Notes: generated by a model from the letters alone, not told the origin. Positions 11,241 through 19,303 are shown, numbered from the stretch's first letter. The stretch: DNA of 64,000 bases from Alphaproteobacteria bacterium (GCA_028871455.1 JAGWNF010000012.1:1-64000); one strand, 5' to 3'. Numbers and translations are program-made.

Positions 11241-11789
11241 TCAGTTGCCGCGCGCTTCGCGCGCCAGCCGCGCAATCTCGTCGCGCACAATGCGCTCGAT
11301 CAGCGGCGGCAGATTGGCGTCGAGCCACGCTTTGAGCAGCGGCTTCAGCAGCTCGCGCGTGACGTCCTCGAGCGCACGGTCGCCGCCTGCCAGTGCGCCC
11401 GCGGTCGACGCGGCGTGCGGCGTCTCACGCGCCAGCTCGGTCAGCGCCGCGATCGAGGCGGCGGCAGCGCTCGGCGAAATCACCCGCTCGGTCGTAGGCT
11501 CCGTCGGTTTCGGCGTCTCAACGGCCGGCGGCTCGGCCTTCGACGGCGGCTCATAAGGCGCCACCGCGATCGGCGGCGTCTCGCGCGGCTCGCCGCGCGG
11601 CGCCAGACGCGAGGCCAGCGACACCACCGAACCGTCGGACTCGACCTTATCGGTCAATTCCAGAATGTCCTGTTCCGCGGCGGCGTCTTTCGTCGTGCCG
11701 CCGCTATCGGCATCCTCGGCGATGATGCGGCGGATCGAAGCGAGTATCTCCTCCATCGAGGGTTCGTCCTGGCGACGAATGTCGGACAT
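11241..11789 (-). CDS. popZ: Polar organizing protein PopZ (DUF2497)
   Basis: 182 aa from the ATG at 11789, preceded by GGAGG at a suitable distance. The N-terminal helix (SMEEILASIRRIIAED) is the partner-binding region of PopZ. A Pro/Glu-rich acidic linker follows (about residues 60-110), then C-terminal oligomerisation helices ending DANLPPLIERIVRDEIARL. In Caulobacter, PopZ forms a polar condensate that anchors the ParB-parS origin and cell-cycle regulators. The neighbourhood tolC-popZ-valS supports orthology. Confidence 0.9.
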   Translation of the reverse strand: MSDIRRQDEPSMEEILASIRRIIAEDADSGGTTKDAAAEQDILELTDKVESDGSVVSLASRLAPRGEPRETPPIAVAPYEPPSKAEPPAVETPKPTEPTTERVISPSAAAASIAALTELARETPHAASTAGALAGGDRALEDVTRELLKPLLKAWLDANLPPLIERIVRDEIARLAREARGN

Positions 11790-11896
11790 GGCAACCTCCA
11801 CTAACCACCTGCCGCCCGGTCGCCGGCGGCACCCAGATATAGTAGGGAAAGGCATCACCAAATGCTAGATATGCCTTCCTGTCTGGGGATAACTCC

Positions 11897-13261
11897 TTAC
11901 GGGCTGGGTCCGAAGCCCAGCCATTTCGACCGCACCGCTTGGTAATAACGGTTCACGTCGTAGAGGTTCACGTTCAGCTTGAGGTCGGCGGCGGTCAGCC
12001 GGCCGATCTGGTCGGCGAGATTGAACTCGGCGACGGCGAGATCGTGCTGTGCGCGCACCAGATTGGTGCGATCGACGAACAGCTCCTGCTCGGCGTTGAG
12101 CACGTCGATCAGCGTCCGCAGGCCGGCGCGCTGTTGCGCCCGCAAGCCCTCATAGGCGACCTCGTCGGCCTTGATCGCCGCCTGCTGCGAGACGACGTTC
12201 GCGCGCTGCGCCTCTATAGTCTCCCACGCCGCGGTCGCGCCATCGACGGCAAGACGGCGCGCGTCGTCGGTCAGGCCCTCGCTCTGTCCGACCCTCTGCT
12301 TGGCCTGGCGCGATTGCGAATAGATCAGCCCGGCCTCGTAGAGCGGCACCGTGACCTGCGCCTGCACCGTGCCGTAGGTCGTCTCGTGGCCGCTGAGCTG
12401 CGCGGGATCGTCGGTGCGGTTCGCCTCGCCGACCAGGTTGAGGCTCGGCAGAAGCTGCGCCTCGGTAGCGGCGACAGCAGCGCGCGCGGCGTCCTCGCCG
12501 AACAGCGCGGAGATCACGTTCGGATTCTTGGTCGCCGCCAGCGTCAGCGCCTCGTCGCGCGACGCCGGGATCTGTGGCTGGACCGCCGGCCGCACCAAAT
12601 TTTCCGGTGCGTGGCCGACGTAACGTTTGTAATTGGCACGGTCGGATTGCAGCACGCCCTCGTCCTGCTGGCGCTGCGCGTGCGCCGCCTGGAGCCGGGC
12701 TTCCGCCTGGGCGACGTCGGTGCGCGTCACCAAGCCGGAGCGGAACTGGGCCTGTGTCTGCTTGAGTGTCTCCGCCAGGACATTTTCGTTGTTGCGATCG
12801 AGCGCCACCACCGCCTGATCGCGCAGCACGTCGAAGTAGGCCGAGGCGACACTGAACAGCACGGTGCCTTCCACCGCGATCAGGTGGGCGCGCTCCGAGC
12901 GCACGCTATCCTCCGCCTGGGCGGTCTTGGCGACGGTCTGGCCGCCCTGATAAACCGGCTGCACCAGCTTGAAATCGAGCGAGCGCGGCGTGTTGTAGCC
13001 CTCCGGCACCTGTGTGCTGGTGGTCGGCGTGTTCTCGAACTGCTGCTTGCCGATAGCGCCGGCGAACGTCAGCGTCGGCCGCCAACCCGACAGCGCCTGG
13101 TTCACGCCTTCGTCGACGGCGCGCAGATTGGCGCGCTCGGCCAGGAGCTGTGGGTTGGTGTTGTAGGCGTCGGCGAACGCGTCCTGCAACGTCTCCGCCC
13201 GCGCCGCCGTGATGCTCAGCGCCAACGCCGGGAGCAGAACGAAAGCCGCGGCGCGCCGCAT
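11897..13261 (-). CDS. tolC: TolC-family outer membrane efflux protein
   Basis: 454 aa from the ATG at 13261, with a signal peptide ending AARA (about residue 22). It contains the two OEP repeats with long coiled-coil helices, and the characteristic opening ETLQDAFADAYNTNPQLLAERANL. TolC trimers form the outer-membrane channel for type I secretion and RND pumps. The gene starts 7 bp after the stop of the upstream pcm gene. A longer frame to 13324 would overlap pcm and destroy the signal peptide. Confidence 0.93.
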   Translation of the reverse strand: MRRAAAFVLLPALALSITAARAETLQDAFADAYNTNPQLLAERANLRAVDEGVNQALSGWRPTLTFAGAIGKQQFENTPTTSTQVPEGYNTPRSLDFKLVQPVYQGGQTVAKTAQAEDSVRSERAHLIAVEGTVLFSVASAYFDVLRDQAVVALDRNNENVLAETLKQTQAQFRSGLVTRTDVAQAEARLQAAHAQRQQDEGVLQSDRANYKRYVGHAPENLVRPAVQPQIPASRDEALTLAATKNPNVISALFGEDAARAAVAATEAQLLPSLNLVGEANRTDDPAQLSGHETTYGTVQAQVTVPLYEAGLIYSQSRQAKQRVGQSEGLTDDARRLAVDGATAAWETIEAQRANVVSQQAAIKADEVAYEGLRAQQRAGLRTLIDVLNAEQELFVDRTNLVRAQHDLAVAEFNLADQIGRLTAADLKLNVNLYDVNRYYQAVRSKWLGFGPSP

Positions 13262-13268
13262 CGACGGC

Positions 13269-13934
13269 TCAGAAGGCGAAACTCGGCGCCGGCTGGAAGC
13301 CCGGCAGATACGGCGTTCCGGCATCGAACACCGGACGACGCGACAGCGCCGCGCCGACGCGGGTCATCACCTCGGCCTCGCCCATCGGCGCGCCAGGTTT
13401 GCGGATGACGCCGACTATGTGGCCGCCCTCGGCCAGCTGCGTGCGCAGGACATGCGGCACGTCCGCGGCGGCGCCGGCGAGCACGATCGCACTGTACGGC
13501 GCGCCCGCCGCGTAGCCTTCCTCGAGTGGTCCCTGCACCACTTCGACATTGGCGCAACCCAAGTCGGCCAGGCGCTGGCGCGCGGTGGCGATCGCGCCGG
13601 ATTCGGATTCGACCATAACGACGCGGCGGGCGAGCCACGCAATCACCGCGGCGGCATAACCGCTCGGATCGCCGATGACCAGCACGGTGTCGGCCGGCGC
13701 GATGGCCGCGAGCTGAATCAGCCGCGCCAGCACCATCGGCTCGATCAGCCAGCGGCCGTTGCCGAGCGGCAGGTCCTCGTCGATATAGGCGACGCCGCGC
13801 AACGGCTCGGGCACGAAGCGTTCGCGCGGCACGGCGTCGAAGGCGTCGAGCACGCGGTCATCATGGACAGTGTTGGTGCGCAGCTGGCCGTCGATCATGG
13901 CCAGGCGCGCGGCACGGTAATCGGATCGGGTCAT
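13269..13934 (-). CDS. pcm: Protein-L-isoaspartate O-methyltransferase family protein
   Basis: 221 aa with the PCMT opening (AARLAMIDGQLRTNTVHDDRVLDAF, split by family convention before VPRERFVP) and a Rossmann SAM-binding fold. The enzyme family repairs isoaspartyl residues in proteins. SAM motif I reads VIGDPSGYAAA instead of the usual E-I-G-T-G-S-G-Y, so cofactor binding or activity may be altered, as in other tolC-linked paralogues. It is the first gene of the pcm-tolC unit. Confidence 0.82.
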   Translation of the reverse strand: MTRSDYRAARLAMIDGQLRTNTVHDDRVLDAFDAVPRERFVPEPLRGVAYIDEDLPLGNGRWLIEPMVLARLIQLAAIAPADTVLVIGDPSGYAAAVIAWLARRVVMVESESGAIATARQRLADLGCANVEVVQGPLEEGYAAGAPYSAIVLAGAAADVPHVLRTQLAEGGHIVGVIRKPGAPMGEAEVMTRVGAALSRRPVFDAGTPYLPGFQPAPSFAF

Positions 13935-14071
13935 GGATGAGGATGAAGATTGGCCGCTAACGGTCTTGAAAATCCGATTTTAGCCGCCGGCCGTGCGCTC
14001 GACAATCGTCGTGTGGTCGGCCATTGCGCCGGCCAGCCTGAACCGCCTATATCTCGGGCCGCGTCGCGTCC

Positions 14072-14145
14072 GGCCGGATGGCAGAGTGGTTATGCAGGGG
14101 ACTGCAAATCCCCGTACAGCGGTTCGATTCCGCTTCCGGCCTCCA
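14072..14145 (+). tRNA. tRNA-Cys (anticodon GCA)
   Basis: A complete cloverleaf is readable. The acceptor stem pairs GGCCGGA with TCCGGCC, the anticodon loop is CTGCAAA giving GCA between GGGGA and TCCCC, the T arm has GGTTCGATTCC, and CCA is encoded (14143-14145). Confidence 0.96.
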
Positions 14146-14198
14146 CGCGGTCCGGTTTGGACTCGTTAACCGGGCGCGTGTATATGATGCGGCCATAT

Positions 14199-14273
14199 TC
14201 CGGGGTAGCTCAGCGGTAGAGCAATCGGCTGTTAACCGATCGGTCGTCGGTTCGATCCCGACCCCCGGAGCCA
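14199..14273 (+). tRNA. tRNA-Asn (anticodon GTT)
   Basis: The acceptor stem pairs TCCGGGG with CCCCGGA. The D arm is GCTCAGCGGTAGAGC, the anticodon loop CTGTTAA between ATCGG and CCGAT, and the T arm GTCGGTTCGATCCCGAC. The discriminator G and encoded CCA follow. It is 53 bp after tRNA-Cys and probably co-transcribed with it. Confidence 0.97.
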
Positions 14274-14281
14274 CTCACAGC

Positions 14282-14314
14282 AAGAGGCCGGGCGGCATAT
14301 CCGCTCGGCCTCTT
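14282..14314 (+). terminator. Intrinsic terminator-like hairpin after tRNA-Asn
   Basis: AAGAGGCCG (14282-14290) and CGGCCTCTT (14306-14314) form a perfect 9-bp stem 8 bases after the tRNA CCA. The following CGCTTTCG is a short, imperfect T-run. Confidence 0.65.
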
Positions 14315-14389
14315 CGCTTTCGTCGCACCAACGGCCTGTACCGTCGTGTATCGCCGTGACCTTTGCGCGCAATAAAGAACAGCCGGCGT

Positions 14390-15055
14390 TCAGTGCCGCG
14401 CCGGCAGCAGCTGTTTGATGCGCGCCGAGAAGCCGTGGCGCAACCGCTCGCGCCGCACGACGGCATCGCTCTCGACCCAGTTGAGCTGCACGACGCGGCG
14501 CGGACCGCTGATCGGATGGTGACCGTGCCAGGAATGCGGCGTGACGCGGAACGCGAGCAGCGTGCCGGCGGCTGGCGGCACCTCGGCCACCATGTCGTCG
14601 AGGTCAGTGTTCGAACGCAGCAGGCGCAGGCGTCCGCCCGGCGCCTCCCACGCCTCGTTCATATAGACCAGCACGGTGATGATCTTGGTCGCGGTGTCGG
14701 TGTGGATGCGGCCGTCCTTGGCCTGGGCCTGGCCGCGCACCGTCACCATCGTCGGCCGGTCGGTGAGATCGACGCCGAACTTGAGCGCGAAGGCCTCGCG
14801 CACCTCCGGCCCCTGGATCTCGGCGAGGAACTCGGCGAAGGCCGGACCGTAGGTGACGTCCGCCACCGGAAAGCTGCCCGGCCGGTCGATCGTGGGATAA
14901 TCGGCCGACAGCGGCGGCCGCGCTGCGGGCGGCACGAAGCCCGGCACGATGAGATAGGGATACGGATCGGTCGCGAGCGGCGTGCGCTCGAACGCAGCCA
15001 GATCGATGAAGCGCAGGCGCTCACGGGTCCCGATCTCGGTCATGGACGACATCAT
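14390..15055 (-). CDS. 2-oxoglutarate/Fe(II)-dependent dioxygenase-like protein
   Basis: About 221 aa from the ATG at 15055 (further ATGs at 15052 and 15043; none has a clear ribosome site). The double-stranded beta-helix iron motif is visible: H-x-D in DGRIHTDTATK, the distal His in RVTPHSWHGHHPI, and the 2OG-binding Arg in GPRRVVQLNW. Such enzymes hydroxylate proteins or small molecules; the substrate is unknown. It is divergent from the cytochrome c gene, and the two share an 87-bp intergenic region containing an FNR-type box, so it may respond to oxygen too. Confidence 0.8.
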   Translation of the reverse strand: MMSSMTEIGTRERLRFIDLAAFERTPLATDPYPYLIVPGFVPPAARPPLSADYPTIDRPGSFPVADVTYGPAFAEFLAEIQGPEVREAFALKFGVDLTDRPTMVTVRGQAQAKDGRIHTDTATKIITVLVYMNEAWEAPGGRLRLLRSNTDLDDMVAEVPPAAGTLLAFRVTPHSWHGHHPISGPRRVVQLNWVESDAVVRRERLRHGFSARIKQLLPARH

Positions 15056-15094
15056 ACCGGTCGATCCGCGGACCGCCAATGCTTCACGCGCAGC

Positions 15095-15108
15095 TTGACC
15101 TGGATCAA
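15095..15108 (+). promoter_or_regulatory. FNR/FixK-type binding site upstream of cytochrome c
   Basis: TTGACCTGGATCAA matches the FNR/FixK consensus TTGAT-N4-ATCAA in nine of ten defined positions. Its centre (15101.5) is exactly 41.5 bp before the ATG at 15143, the class II activator distance if transcription begins at the start codon. Confidence 0.65.
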
Positions 15109-15142
15109 GGCCGGTTGCGCGCTGTCCGGCATGCTTGGAATC

Positions 15143-15649
15143 ATGCGACGCATTTTCATCCCTTCCCTCGGATGCGTGGTTGGCGTCCTGTTGCTGTCCT
15201 GCGCACCGCAGCCGCCGGCCCAAGCACCGACGGCGACCGTCGCGCAGGACATCAATGCCGCGCGCAGCCGTGGACCAACGCCCGACGTCGACACCAGCAC
15301 GACCTATTTCAGGCCGACGCCGGAGCCGCCTGCAGCGGTAAAAGTGCCGGCCGCGGCGCTGCCGCGACCGCCAGAGCCGCCGCCGGTGCCCGGTCGGGTA
15401 CGCGTCGGTCACGCCTTCGCGCTTGCCAACTGCCGCCCGTGCCACGTCGTCGAGCGCGGCCACGGGTCGGAGGTCCGCTTCGCCGACGCACCCGACTTCC
15501 ATGCCATCGCCGCCAATCCACGGACGACCGATCTGACCCTCACCGTCTGGTTGCGCAATCCGCATCCGACGATGCCAACGCTGGTCCTGACCCGGCAGGA
15601 AGCGGCCGATGTGATCGCCTATATCCGAAGCCTACGCGGCACTCGGTAG
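15143..15649 (+). CDS. Lipoprotein c-type cytochrome
   Basis: 168 aa from the ATG at 15143 (an ATG at 15131 would add 4 residues). The N-terminus is a lipoprotein signal with lipobox LLSC (Cys about residue 20), so the protein should be anchored in a membrane facing the periplasm. A Pro/Ala-rich linker follows, then a single haem motif NCRPCHVV and a distal Met candidate in PHPTMPTLVLT, as in class I cytochromes c. The end DVIAYIRSL is the usual C-terminal helix. Its electron partner is unknown. An FNR-type box upstream suggests induction at low oxygen. Confidence 0.88.
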   Translation: MRRIFIPSLGCVVGVLLLSCAPQPPAQAPTATVAQDINAARSRGPTPDVDTSTTYFRPTPEPPAAVKVPAAALPRPPEPPPVPGRVRVGHAFALANCRPCHVVERGHGSEVRFADAPDFHAIAANPRTTDLTLTVWLRNPHPTMPTLVLTRQEAADVIAYIRSLRGTR

Positions 15650-15699
15650 CGGCATCGTCACTCGACGCCCGCGCATCGCCTCCCATAGACTGCGCCGCC

Positions 15700-16314
15700 A
15701 TGGCAAAGCGCTCGCGTGTCCGCATCCTCCGCAAGCAGACCGTATATCGCGGCTATTTCCGGCTCGATCGTTACACGCTGCGCCATCGGCTCTATCGCGG
15801 CGGCTGGAGCGCGTCGATGCGACGCGAGGTGTTCGAGCGCGGCAATACCGTCGGCATCCTGCTCTACGATCCGCCGCGGGACGCGCTGGTGCTGGTGGAG
15901 CAGTTCCGCCTGCCGGCTCATCTTGCCGGATTTCCCGCCTGGCAGACCGAGATCGTCGCCGGCATCATCGAGAACCAGCGTGAGAGCCCGCGCGCCGTCG
16001 CGGTCCGCGAAGCACGCGAAGAGGCCGGCGTCGTCCTGACCGCGCCGCCATTCCTGGCGCAAAAATTCATGACGTCGCCCGGCGGCTCGACCGAGACCTT
16101 TCATCTGTTCTGCGCGCGCGTGGATTCACGCGGCATCGGCGGCATCCATGGCCTGCCCCATGAGCACGAAGACATCAAGGTGGCGGTGAAGAGTTTCGGC
16201 GCCGTGATGAAGGCGGCGTTCGCCGGCCGCATCCAGAACGGACCGACGCTGACCGCGCTCTATTGGCTGGCAGCCAACCGCGCGCGCTTGCGGCGGCGCT
16301 GGCCGCGGGCGTAG
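15700..16314 (+). CDS. Nudix hydrolase, ADP-ribose pyrophosphatase (NudF) type
   Basis: 204 aa from the ATG at 15700. The first 50 residues form the beta-strand domain used for dimer swapping in ADP-ribose pyrophosphatases (YFRLDRYTLRHRLY). The Nudix box reads G..E(S)...REAREEAGV (about residues 92-114), with one extra residue between the first Gly and Glu compared with the canonical GX5E. The REXXEE core that binds magnesium is intact. It likely hydrolyses ADP-ribose or a related nucleoside diphosphate. The 50-bp gap after the cytochrome gene would permit co-transcription. Confidence 0.85.
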   Translation: MAKRSRVRILRKQTVYRGYFRLDRYTLRHRLYRGGWSASMRREVFERGNTVGILLYDPPRDALVLVEQFRLPAHLAGFPAWQTEIVAGIIENQRESPRAVAVREAREEAGVVLTAPPFLAQKFMTSPGGSTETFHLFCARVDSRGIGGIHGLPHEHEDIKVAVKSFGAVMKAAFAGRIQNGPTLTALYWLAANRARLRRRWPRA

Positions 16315-16326
16315 CGGAAAACCGTC

Positions 16327-16518
16327 TCAGGCCGCCGAGCGCGGCTTCTGCGTCTCGGTGCGCTGCTCGTCGGTTCGCAACGGAATGGGCTCGACGGAGC
16401 CGCGATGATAGCCCGGCCGGAACAACCGGGTGGCGACGAGAACGACCAGCACCGGCACCAGCCAGACCAAGCCAATGTCGTTGAAGGCGTTACGGTGTTC
16501 GAGGATCCAGTGCCACAT
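16327..16518 (-). CDS. Small single-pass membrane protein, hypothetical
   Basis: 63 aa starting MWHWILEHRNAFNDIGLVW, with one clear transmembrane helix (about residues 14-34) and a basic, polar C-terminal tail. A strong purine-rich ribosome site (GGAGGGGGAGGGGA) lies just before the ATG, which is the main reason to believe it. It is convergent with the Nudix gene. No family recognised. Confidence 0.6.
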   Translation of the reverse strand: MWHWILEHRNAFNDIGLVWLVPVLVVLVATRLFRPGYHRGSVEPIPLRTDEQRTETQKPRSAA

Positions 16519-16582
16519 GACGAGTTCCCCTCCCCCTCCGGAAGATTCTTAGGCACCGACTCCGAGGACAATCCCCCCAAAA

Positions 16583-16765
16583 TCACGGTCGCCAGGACGT
16601 TCCGATGATCGGAATTACATTCTGGTCGATCGGCGCACCGGCACCGCTACGCGGCGTGAACGACCCGTAAGTCGGCGTCGGCGGATTACTAGCACAACCC
16701 ACCAACAGTGCCGCCGCGACACCGTGGCCAAAACGGCCATCGATCACGCGCGCAAGCCCTAACAT
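16583..16765 (-). CDS. Possible small lipoprotein, hypothetical
   Basis: 60 aa with a lipobox-like VAAALLVGCASN (Cys near residue 24) after a short N-terminus, followed by a Pro-rich mature part with no recognisable domain. The start is uncertain, since an internal GTG would also give a signal peptide. The evidence is only the lipobox and the open frame. Confidence 0.4.
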   Translation of the reverse strand: MLGLARVIDGRFGHGVAAALLVGCASNPPTPTYGSFTPRSGAGAPIDQNVIPIIGTSWRP

Positions 16766-16836
16766 GCGCCGCCCGCGGGGTTGATTGCAAGAGGCGACTC
16801 TCTATAGTCAGGCGCCTCGTAACTCCGCCGCCCCAT

Positions 16837-17853
16837 ATGCTGAGCCCGGCAATTCGCAACGGATTCATTGAAACTATCGGCAATACGCCGATGATCCGCT
16901 TGCGCAAGGCGTCGGAGCAAACCGGCTGCGAGATCCTCGGCAAGGCCGAGTTCCTTAATCCCGGCGGCTCAGTGAAGGACCGCGCGGCGCTCTACATCGT
17001 CAAAGATGCCGAGACCCGCGGCCTCCTGAAACCCGGAGGTACGATCGTCGAAGGCACCGCCGGCAACACCGGCATCGGCCTCGCCCTCGTCGGCAATGCG
17101 CTCGGCTACAAGAGCGTCATCGTCATGCCGGAGACACAGAGCCAGGAGAAGAAGGACATGCTCCGGCTGTGTGGCGCCGATCTCCGGTTGGTGCCCGCGG
17201 TGCCCTACGCCAATCCGATGAACTACGTGCGCTATTCCGAGACGTTGGCCAAGGAAGTGGCGGCGCAATCGCCGTGCGGCGCGATCTGGGCGAACCAGTT
17301 CGACAACGTCGCCAACCGGCGCGCGCATATCGAGACCACCGGCCCCGAGATTTGGGAACAGACCCAGGGCAAGATCGACGCCTTCATCTGCTCGGTCGGC
17401 ACCGGCGGAACGCTGGCCGGCGTCGGCATGGCGCTCAAGGAGTTCAGCCGCAAGGTAAGGATCTATCTCGCCGATCCGATGGGCTCGGCGATCTATTCGT
17501 GGTACGCGCGGCATGAATTGAAGTCCGAGGGCAATTCGATCACCGAAGGCATCGGCCAGGGCCGCATCACCAGGAACCTCGAAGGCGCGCCGCTCGACGG
17601 CTGGTTCCAGGTGACCGACGAGGAGATGCTGCCGGTGCTGTTCGATCTCGTCACCGAGGAAGGCCTGATCCTCGGCGGCTCGTCCGGCATCAACATCGTC
17701 GGCGCGATCAAGGTGGCGAAGGAGCTCGGGCCCGGCCATACCGTCGTGACCATCCTCGCGGATTACGGCACGCGCTATCAGTCGAAGCTGTTCAATCCGA
17801 AATTCCTGCGCGAGAAGAAACTGCCGGTACCGAGCTGGATACCGGAGGGGTGA
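16837..17853 (+). CDS. cysK: Cysteine synthase A (O-acetylserine sulfhydrylase)
   Basis: 338 aa from the ATG at 16837; the frame extends upstream but family similarity starts at FIETIGNTPMIRL. The PLP lysine is in NPGGSVKDRAA, the phosphate/carboxylate loop is EGTAGNTGIGLA, and the PLP-phosphate loop is SVGTGGTLAGVG. CysK makes cysteine from O-acetylserine and sulfide in the cytoplasm. The downstream sulfurtransferase overlaps or abuts it, so the two are co-expressed and belong to sulfur metabolism. Confidence 0.93.
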   Translation: MLSPAIRNGFIETIGNTPMIRLRKASEQTGCEILGKAEFLNPGGSVKDRAALYIVKDAETRGLLKPGGTIVEGTAGNTGIGLALVGNALGYKSVIVMPETQSQEKKDMLRLCGADLRLVPAVPYANPMNYVRYSETLAKEVAAQSPCGAIWANQFDNVANRRAHIETTGPEIWEQTQGKIDAFICSVGTGGTLAGVGMALKEFSRKVRIYLADPMGSAIYSWYARHELKSEGNSITEGIGQGRITRNLEGAPLDGWFQVTDEEMLPVLFDLVTEEGLILGGSSGINIVGAIKVAKELGPGHTVVTILADYGTRYQSKLFNPKFLREKKLPVPSWIPEG

Positions 17854-17855
17854 CA

Positions 17856-18722
17856 GTGGGTGCGGCCTACGCCCATCCCGAGGCGCTGATCGAGACGGAC
17901 TGGCTTGCTGCGCATCTGAGCGATTCAAACCTGCGTATCCTCGATGGCACGTTCACGTTGCCGGGCGTCAGCCCGGCCGGCGCCGAGATGTACGCGCGTC
18001 AGCACATACCCGGCGCGATCTTCTTCGACATCGACGGCATCCGCGACGAGACCGATCCCCTGCCCCACATGCTGCCCGATGCGCCGAGCTTCGCGCGGAT
18101 CATGGGCGGGCTGGGTGTCGGCAACCACCACAAGGTCGTGATCTACGACGCCTTCGGCCTGAGTACGGCGCCGCGCGTGTGGTGGACGCTACGCGTCTTC
18201 GGCCATCGGGACGTGGCGGTGCTCAACGGCGGTCTGGCCAAGTGGCTCGCCGAGCAGCGGCCGGTCACCACCGAGGTGCCGCAGTTTCCGGCGGCGACGT
18301 TCGACGCCAAGCTCGACCGGAGCCGCGTGCGCGACAAGGCGCAGATGCTCGCCAATCTCCGCTCGCGGCGCGAGCAGGTAATCGACGCGCGCAACGCCGG
18401 GCGCTTCGCCGGCACCGAGCCCGAGCCGCGCGCCGGCCTGCGCGGCGGCCATATTCCGGGCAGCCTCTCGCTGCCGTCGACCGAGCTCATCGACAAGGCG
18501 ACGCGCACCGTGCTGCCGGCTGACGCGCTCGCCGGCCGCTTCCGTGCCGCAGGCGCCGATCCGGCCAAGGCAACCGCGGCCACTTGCGGCTCGGGCGTCA
18601 CCGCTGCCGCGCTCGCCTTCGGCGCCTACCTGCTCGGCTGGCCGGAGCCGGCGGTCTATGACGGCTCATGGTCGGAATGGGGCCTGCCCGGCGACACGCC
18701 GGTCGCGACCGGGCCGGCATAG
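17856..18722 (+). CDS. sseA: 3-mercaptopyruvate sulfurtransferase (two rhodanese domains)
   Basis: 288 aa from the GTG at 17856. GGAGG at 17844-17848 lies at the right distance for this start but is too close to the alternative GTG at 17850, which overlaps the cysK stop. The N-terminal rhodanese domain is inactive, and the C-terminal one carries the active-site loop CGSGVTAA, typical of mercaptopyruvate rather than thiosulfate sulfurtransferases. It moves sulfane sulfur from mercaptopyruvate to thiol acceptors or cyanide. The operon with cysK supports a role in cysteine metabolism. Confidence 0.92.
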   Translation: MGAAYAHPEALIETDWLAAHLSDSNLRILDGTFTLPGVSPAGAEMYARQHIPGAIFFDIDGIRDETDPLPHMLPDAPSFARIMGGLGVGNHHKVVIYDAFGLSTAPRVWWTLRVFGHRDVAVLNGGLAKWLAEQRPVTTEVPQFPAATFDAKLDRSRVRDKAQMLANLRSRREQVIDARNAGRFAGTEPEPRAGLRGGHIPGSLSLPSTELIDKATRTVLPADALAGRFRAAGADPAKATAATCGSGVTAAALAFGAYLLGWPEPAVYDGSWSEWGLPGDTPVATGPA

Positions 18723-18753
18723 GTATTTCTACGCACGAAAAAGACGCGTCCGG

Positions 18754-18767
18754 GTGACCTAGATCAA
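18754..18767 (+). promoter_or_regulatory. FNR/FixK-type site upstream of a 43-aa membrane peptide
   Basis: GTGACCTAGATCAA shares the core TGACCT(G/A)GATCAA with the box upstream of cytochrome c and differs from the consensus in the first base of one half-site. Its centre (18760.5) is again exactly 41.5 bp before the start codon (18802). Confidence 0.5.
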
Positions 18768-18801
18768 TCCGATCTTAAGGCACGCCGGCTTAGATACCCG
18801 C

Positions 18802-18933
18802 ATGACCATCGTCCTGATCACGCTCGCCCTTTTCGTCGCGCTGTTCGAGCTCGCCCGCAGCCAAATCGATGCCACCGAGGCGCCGACGCCCGAGCTGCGC
18901 AAGATCGACGAGGACGAGCAGCGGCGCCGCTGA
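18802..18933 (+). CDS. 43-aa single-pass membrane peptide, hypothetical
   Basis: MTIVLITLALFVALFELARS forms a transmembrane helix, followed by an acidic-basic cytoplasmic tail ending EDEQRRR. There is no Shine-Dalgarno sequence, but an FNR-type box is centred 41.5 bp upstream, compatible with a leaderless message. It was too short for ordinary gene finding. Small helices of this kind often accompany respiratory oxidases, but nothing here shows a partner. Confidence 0.5.
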   Translation: MTIVLITLALFVALFELARSQIDATEAPTPELRKIDEDEQRRR

Positions 18934-18949
18934 CCCCGGACTCTGGCGG

Positions 18950-19303
18950 CTACCAGAGCCAACTCGCGACGTTGTCGTAGGCCTCCCCACGGCTGAGGCG
19001 CCGCAGGCCCTTGACGCAACGGACGATGAACCAGATCAGCGTCAGGAACAGGATCAGGCCGCCGATCAACAAGTGCAGCATCACGAATCCGATCACGGCA
19101 TAGAGCAAGCCGATCCAGAAGGTGCGGATCTGGAAGCGATAATGCGTGCGTACCCAGTCCGGCCCGTCGTTGCGATAGACATAGGCGACGATCACGCCGA
19201 TCAGATGCGTGACCGCGATAACGAGCCCGATGAGATAGAGAACGTAGATGATGGTCGCGGTACGACCCTGCGCCGGATCGCGGCTGACGATAACCTGGCT
19301 CAT
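18950..19303 (-). CDS. DUF4870-like membrane protein
   Basis: 117 aa with three to four hydrophobic helices and the conserved pattern THYRFQIRTFWIGLLY, typical of the DUF4870/YidH-like family of small inner-membrane proteins of unknown role. A GGGGA ribosome site precedes the ATG at 19303. It is convergent with the 43-aa peptide gene. Confidence 0.75.
   Translation of the reverse strand: MSQVIVSRDPAQGRTATIIYVLYLIGLVIAVTHLIGVIVAYVYRNDGPDWVRTHYRFQIRTFWIGLLYAVIGFVMLHLLIGGLILFLTLIWFIVRCVKGLRRLSRGEAYDNVASWLW

Noticed and set aside
11849-11877. Inverted repeat AAGGCAT/ATGCCTT between tolC and popZ
   Set aside because: Only 7 bp with a long loop and no T-tract on the minus strand; not enough to call a terminator.
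11939-13408. Open frame of 489 codons on the plus strand
   Set aside because: Antisense to tolC; no recognisable motifs and typical shadow composition.
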